A stretch of 64,000 bases of DNA. Source: Chitinophaga parva. GTDB lineage: Bacteria; Bacteroidota; Bacteroidia; Chitinophagales; Chitinophagaceae. A program made the position numbers and the translations under genes. Numbering within the stretch: the first letter of the stretch is position 1; each line of letters begins with the position of its first letter. This document shows, in pieces, positions 61,781-64,000 of this stretch. The stretch is taken from positions 992,001 through 1,056,000 of the forward strand of contig NZ_QCYK01000002.1 of assembly GCF_003071345.1 (NCBI RefSeq). Reading direction: 5' to 3'. The notes under the pieces are model-generated. The model ran no database searches, was not told the DNA's origin, and saw only the letters and a list, made by a program, of their open reading frames with translations.

Positions 61781-62800
61781 ATGAACGATCCTATCATACA
61801 ACTGGAAGGGTTGACGAAATGCTATGGAAAGAAAAAAGCGGTAGATGGCCTGGACCTGGTGATCCGCAAGGGGGAAATATTTGGTTTGCTGGGGCCCAAT
61901 GGCGCCGGCAAAACCACCACCATCCTCATGATGCTGGGCCTTACGGAACCCACTGCCGGCACGGTGCATGTATGCGGGCATAATGCTACCCGCCATCCCA
62001 TCGCGGTAAAACGCAGCGTGGGATACATGCCGGACAGCGTAGGGTTTTACGATAACATGACCGCGCTGGAAAACCTGCTCTACATTGGCCGCCTGAATGG
62101 CCTGGCAGAGCAGGAACTAAAAGCACGGGCCGCCGCAACCCTGGAACTGGTGGGCCTTGCAGGTGATATGGATAAAAAAACATCCACCTTTTCCCGTGGC
62201 ATGAAACAACGCCTGGGCCTTGCGGATGTACTGATCAAACAACCCGCCGTCATCATCCTGGACGAGCCTACGCTGGGTATTGATCCCAGCGGTGTGAGGG
62301 ACTTCCTTGCATTGATCAGGCAACTCAGCAGGCAGCAGGGCCTTACTGTATTGATCTCCTCCCACCACCTGCACCACGTGCAGCAGGTGTGCGACCGTGT
62401 AGGTCTTTTTGTGAATGGCAGACTGGAAGTGGAGGGCAATATTGACACCCTTTCTGGCAACTTACTGGCCCGGGAAGGCTACGTTACCACGGTAACACTG
62501 GCGCAGGCCATTGCCCAGCCATGGCCGCTCCTGCCAGCCTTCACCGCGCTGGATGGCGTAAAAGAAGTAGCGGTGCAGGATCATGTGGCCACCTTTTCCT
62601 GTGAACGCGATATCACGCCTTCCATTGTGCGGCTGCTGGTGGAAAAAGGTTGTGACATCACGGGCGTGCACAAAAAAGACTACGGCCTGGATGAGATCTA
62701 CCAAAAGTATTTTGAAAACAATGCAGCTGAAAACATTACCCATGAAAAGTCTGCCGGTTTCCTTCAAAGGACTTTCTTTAAAAAACACAGGGAGCAATAA
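61781..62800 (+). CDS. ABC transporter ATP-binding protein
   Basis: 339 residues from the ATG at 61781; a TTG at 61736 would add 15 residues. Walker A is GPNGAGKTT at 38-46, Walker B VIILDEPTLGID near 160. The signature is the variant FSRGMKQR instead of LSGGQ, common in the CcmA-like exporter ATPases. The switch His is in ISSHHLHHV. Beyond 230 is a C-terminal regulatory tail. It probably powers the permease encoded by the overlapping gene. Confidence 0.92.
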   Translation: MNDPIIQLEGLTKCYGKKKAVDGLDLVIRKGEIFGLLGPNGAGKTTTILMMLGLTEPTAGTVHVCGHNATRHPIAVKRSVGYMPDSVGFYDNMTALENLLYIGRLNGLAEQELKARAAATLELVGLAGDMDKKTSTFSRGMKQRLGLADVLIKQPAVIILDEPTLGIDPSGVRDFLALIRQLSRQQGLTVLISSHHLHHVQQVCDRVGLFVNGRLEVEGNIDTLSGNLLAREGYVTTVTLAQAIAQPWPLLPAFTALDGVKEVAVQDHVATFSCERDITPSIVRLLVEKGCDITGVHKKDYGLDEIYQKYFENNAAENITHEKSAGFLQRTFFKKHREQ

Positions 62801-63770
62801 CAAGAGCTCCAATACAACTGTTTCACCGTTCCGCGTAATGGTGCGTAAGGAGGTGGCAGATCACATCCGCAGCTGGCGCCTCATTGTATTGATGGCATTG
62901 ATCGCGCTCACCTTTATTGCTTCGCTGTACGTGTCACTCTCTGCCATCGGCGCCGCCACCGGCAACCTGAACGATCCGGACCACAACTTTCTTTACCTGA
63001 AACTGCTCACCGTTACAGACAACGTGGTGCCACCTTTCCATGTGTTCATCAGTTTCCTGGGGCCACTGCTCGGCATCAGCCTTGGTTTTGATGCGGTGAA
63101 TGCGGAACAGCAAAATGGCACGCTGGCCAGGATCATGGCGCAGCCGGTGTACCGCGACAATCTCCTGCTGGCCAAATTTGTGAGCGCGTGCCTGGTGGTG
63201 ACGGTTTTCTTCCTGGCACTGGAACTGCTGATGATAGGAGGAGGGCTTGTTTTTACCGGCGTGCGCATGGAGCCGCAGGAACTGCTGCGCATACTTGCTT
63301 TCACGGTGTTAAGTGTGGTGTATGTGGGCTTCTGGCTGGGACTTTCCATTTTGCTCTCCGTACGGTTCAAGCAGGGCGCCACGGCGGCATTAACGGCTAT
63401 TGGCATATGGATCTTCCTTACGGTATTTTACCAGATCATCGTAAAGCTGGTGGTGCGGGCCATCCTGCCGGCAGATCCAGGCATCCTTTCACAGGACCAG
63501 GTGATTGCCTATAATAATATGATCCTGGACCTGCTCCGCGTGGCGCCCAGCCAGCTTTACACGGATGCCACCACCACGCTGCTCATGCCTTCTGTGCGCA
63601 GCCTGGGCCCCGTTACCATGGAGCAGATGGCAGGCGCTGTACCGGCCCCGCTGCCCTTTAAAGAAAGCCTGATGATCGTATGGCCACAGGTAAGCGGGCT
63701 ACTGGCAGCAACAACTGTTTGCTTCGCCTTATCTTATTATCTTTTTATGCGGCGCGAGATCAGGAGTTAA
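62742..63770 (+). CDS. ABC-2 type permease
   Basis: 342 residues from the ATG at 62742; the ATG at 62838 (VRKEVADHIRSWR) is the alternative, giving 310 residues. The first overlaps the ATPase gene by 59 bases. Six membrane helices are seen, with a large periplasmic loop between the first two (SLSAIGAATGNLNDPDHNFLYLKL) and a YLFMRREIRS tail. The family of ABC-2 permeases exports lipids, peptides or polysaccharides. It forms one unit with the ATPase and NEW3 protein. Confidence 0.9.
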   Translation: MKSLPVSFKGLSLKNTGSNNKSSNTTVSPFRVMVRKEVADHIRSWRLIVLMALIALTFIASLYVSLSAIGAATGNLNDPDHNFLYLKLLTVTDNVVPPFHVFISFLGPLLGISLGFDAVNAEQQNGTLARIMAQPVYRDNLLLAKFVSACLVVTVFFLALELLMIGGGLVFTGVRMEPQELLRILAFTVLSVVYVGFWLGLSILLSVRFKQGATAALTAIGIWIFLTVFYQIIVKLVVRAILPADPGILSQDQVIAYNNMILDLLRVAPSQLYTDATTTLLMPSVRSLGPVTMEQMAGAVPAPLPFKESLMIVWPQVSGLLAATTVCFALSYYLFMRREIRS

Positions 63771-63813
63771 AAATGGCGCAGTAATTCTGCGTATTTACCA
63801 CGCCTTAGCCTAA

Positions 63814-63853
63814 CATGCAACGCCCCGTCTCTCTCAAAACGGCGCGTTGCATG
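63814..63853. terminator. Hairpin between convergent genes
   Basis: A 15-bp stem with one mismatch (63814-63828 with 63839-63853). It has no long T run but lies exactly between the permease and the minus-strand gene, so termination or transcript protection is likely. Confidence 0.7.
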
Positions 63854-63873
63854 TTCACCCCACCGGGGCTGCT

Positions 63874-64000
63874 CTATCTCTCCTTAACCACACGCACGAT
63901 CCTCTTCGCCAGGTTCACCATCCCTACCATCACTAACCCCGCAACCAGCCCCATTATCAGCTCCGTAATAAACGCCGGTACCCCAGGGAGTACATGATGT
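63874..64000 (-). CDS. DUF808-like membrane protein, C-terminal end
   Basis: The frame enters from outside the window and ends at a TAG at 63874-63876. The visible 41 residues include LPGVPAFITELIMGLVAGLVM and end NLAKRIVRVVKER, resembling the last membrane helix of DUF808/YedI-type proteins. These are inner-membrane proteins of unknown function. Only the tail is seen, so the identity is tentative. Confidence 0.5.
   Translation of the reverse strand, partial: HHVLPGVPAFITELIMGLVAGLVMVGMVNLAKRIVRVVKER

Overview
The window looks like a chromosome segment of a Bacteroidota bacterium of the Chitinophaga type. Supporting signs are SusC/SusD outer-membrane pairs with an ECF sigma/FecR switch, a GSCFA protein, LytS/LytTR signalling, a GldA/GldF-GldG-like ABC system, large GH78 and GH2 hydrolases, class I terpene synthases, and a perfect Bacteroidota promoter (TTTG, 19 bases, TATCTTTG) in front of tRNA-Lys. 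The backbone is GC-rich. About 27.5-38.5 kb is visibly AT-rich, and the terpene synthase pair (54.5-56.6 kb) is also richer in A and T than its flanks.

1-27.4 kb is backbone: the end of a GH78 rhamnosidase, a HAD hydrolase, a secreted LamG-like protein, a LytS/LytTR two-component pair, a flavin amine oxidase flanked by small unknown proteins, an M28 peptidase lipoprotein and a MocR-type regulator. A run of housekeeping genes follows (DinB, AlkA-like glycosylase, GNATs, DMT exporter, NUDIX, RlmB, HMG-CoA lyase-like, GSCFA), then a patatin-Omp85 protein, YCII/DoxX/Crp genes, MiaE, a BioF-like enzyme and a penicillin acylase family protein. Three intergenic places carry arrays of GTAC at a strict 7-base period; two of these are inverted pairs.

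27.43-38.5 kb is a tRNA-Lys followed by an AT-rich defence island. It holds a large serine recombinase broken by one in-frame amber codon, a KAP-type P-loop NTPase, and a tightly packed minus-strand run of five genes. Three of these form an ABC-three-component (ABC-3C) system (PD-(D/E)XK-like effector, middle component, DUF3732 SMC-like ATPase). The other two are a DUF262 protein and a HEPN ribonuclease candidate. A DoxX-like gene, strong hairpins and terminators lie at the right side.

39.2-54.4 kb is the most unusual host-type locus: an ECF sigma factor and FecR anti-sigma factor, then a near-continuous plus-strand operon of SusC, SusD, a lipoprotein, an ABC ATPase, a fused GldF-GldG-like permease, two MutS-like ATPases without mismatch-recognition domains, and a secreted S41 peptidase. 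Surface uptake, ABC export, MutS-type ATPases and a protease under one switch is not a pathway I recognise. It is my best candidate for an undescribed system.

54.5-64 kb holds two tandem terpene synthases, an alpha/beta hydrolase behind a TetR-type operator, a GH2 beta-galactosidase family enzyme, a NEW3-domain membrane protein with an ABC ATPase and permease, and the C-terminal end of a DUF808-like membrane protein.
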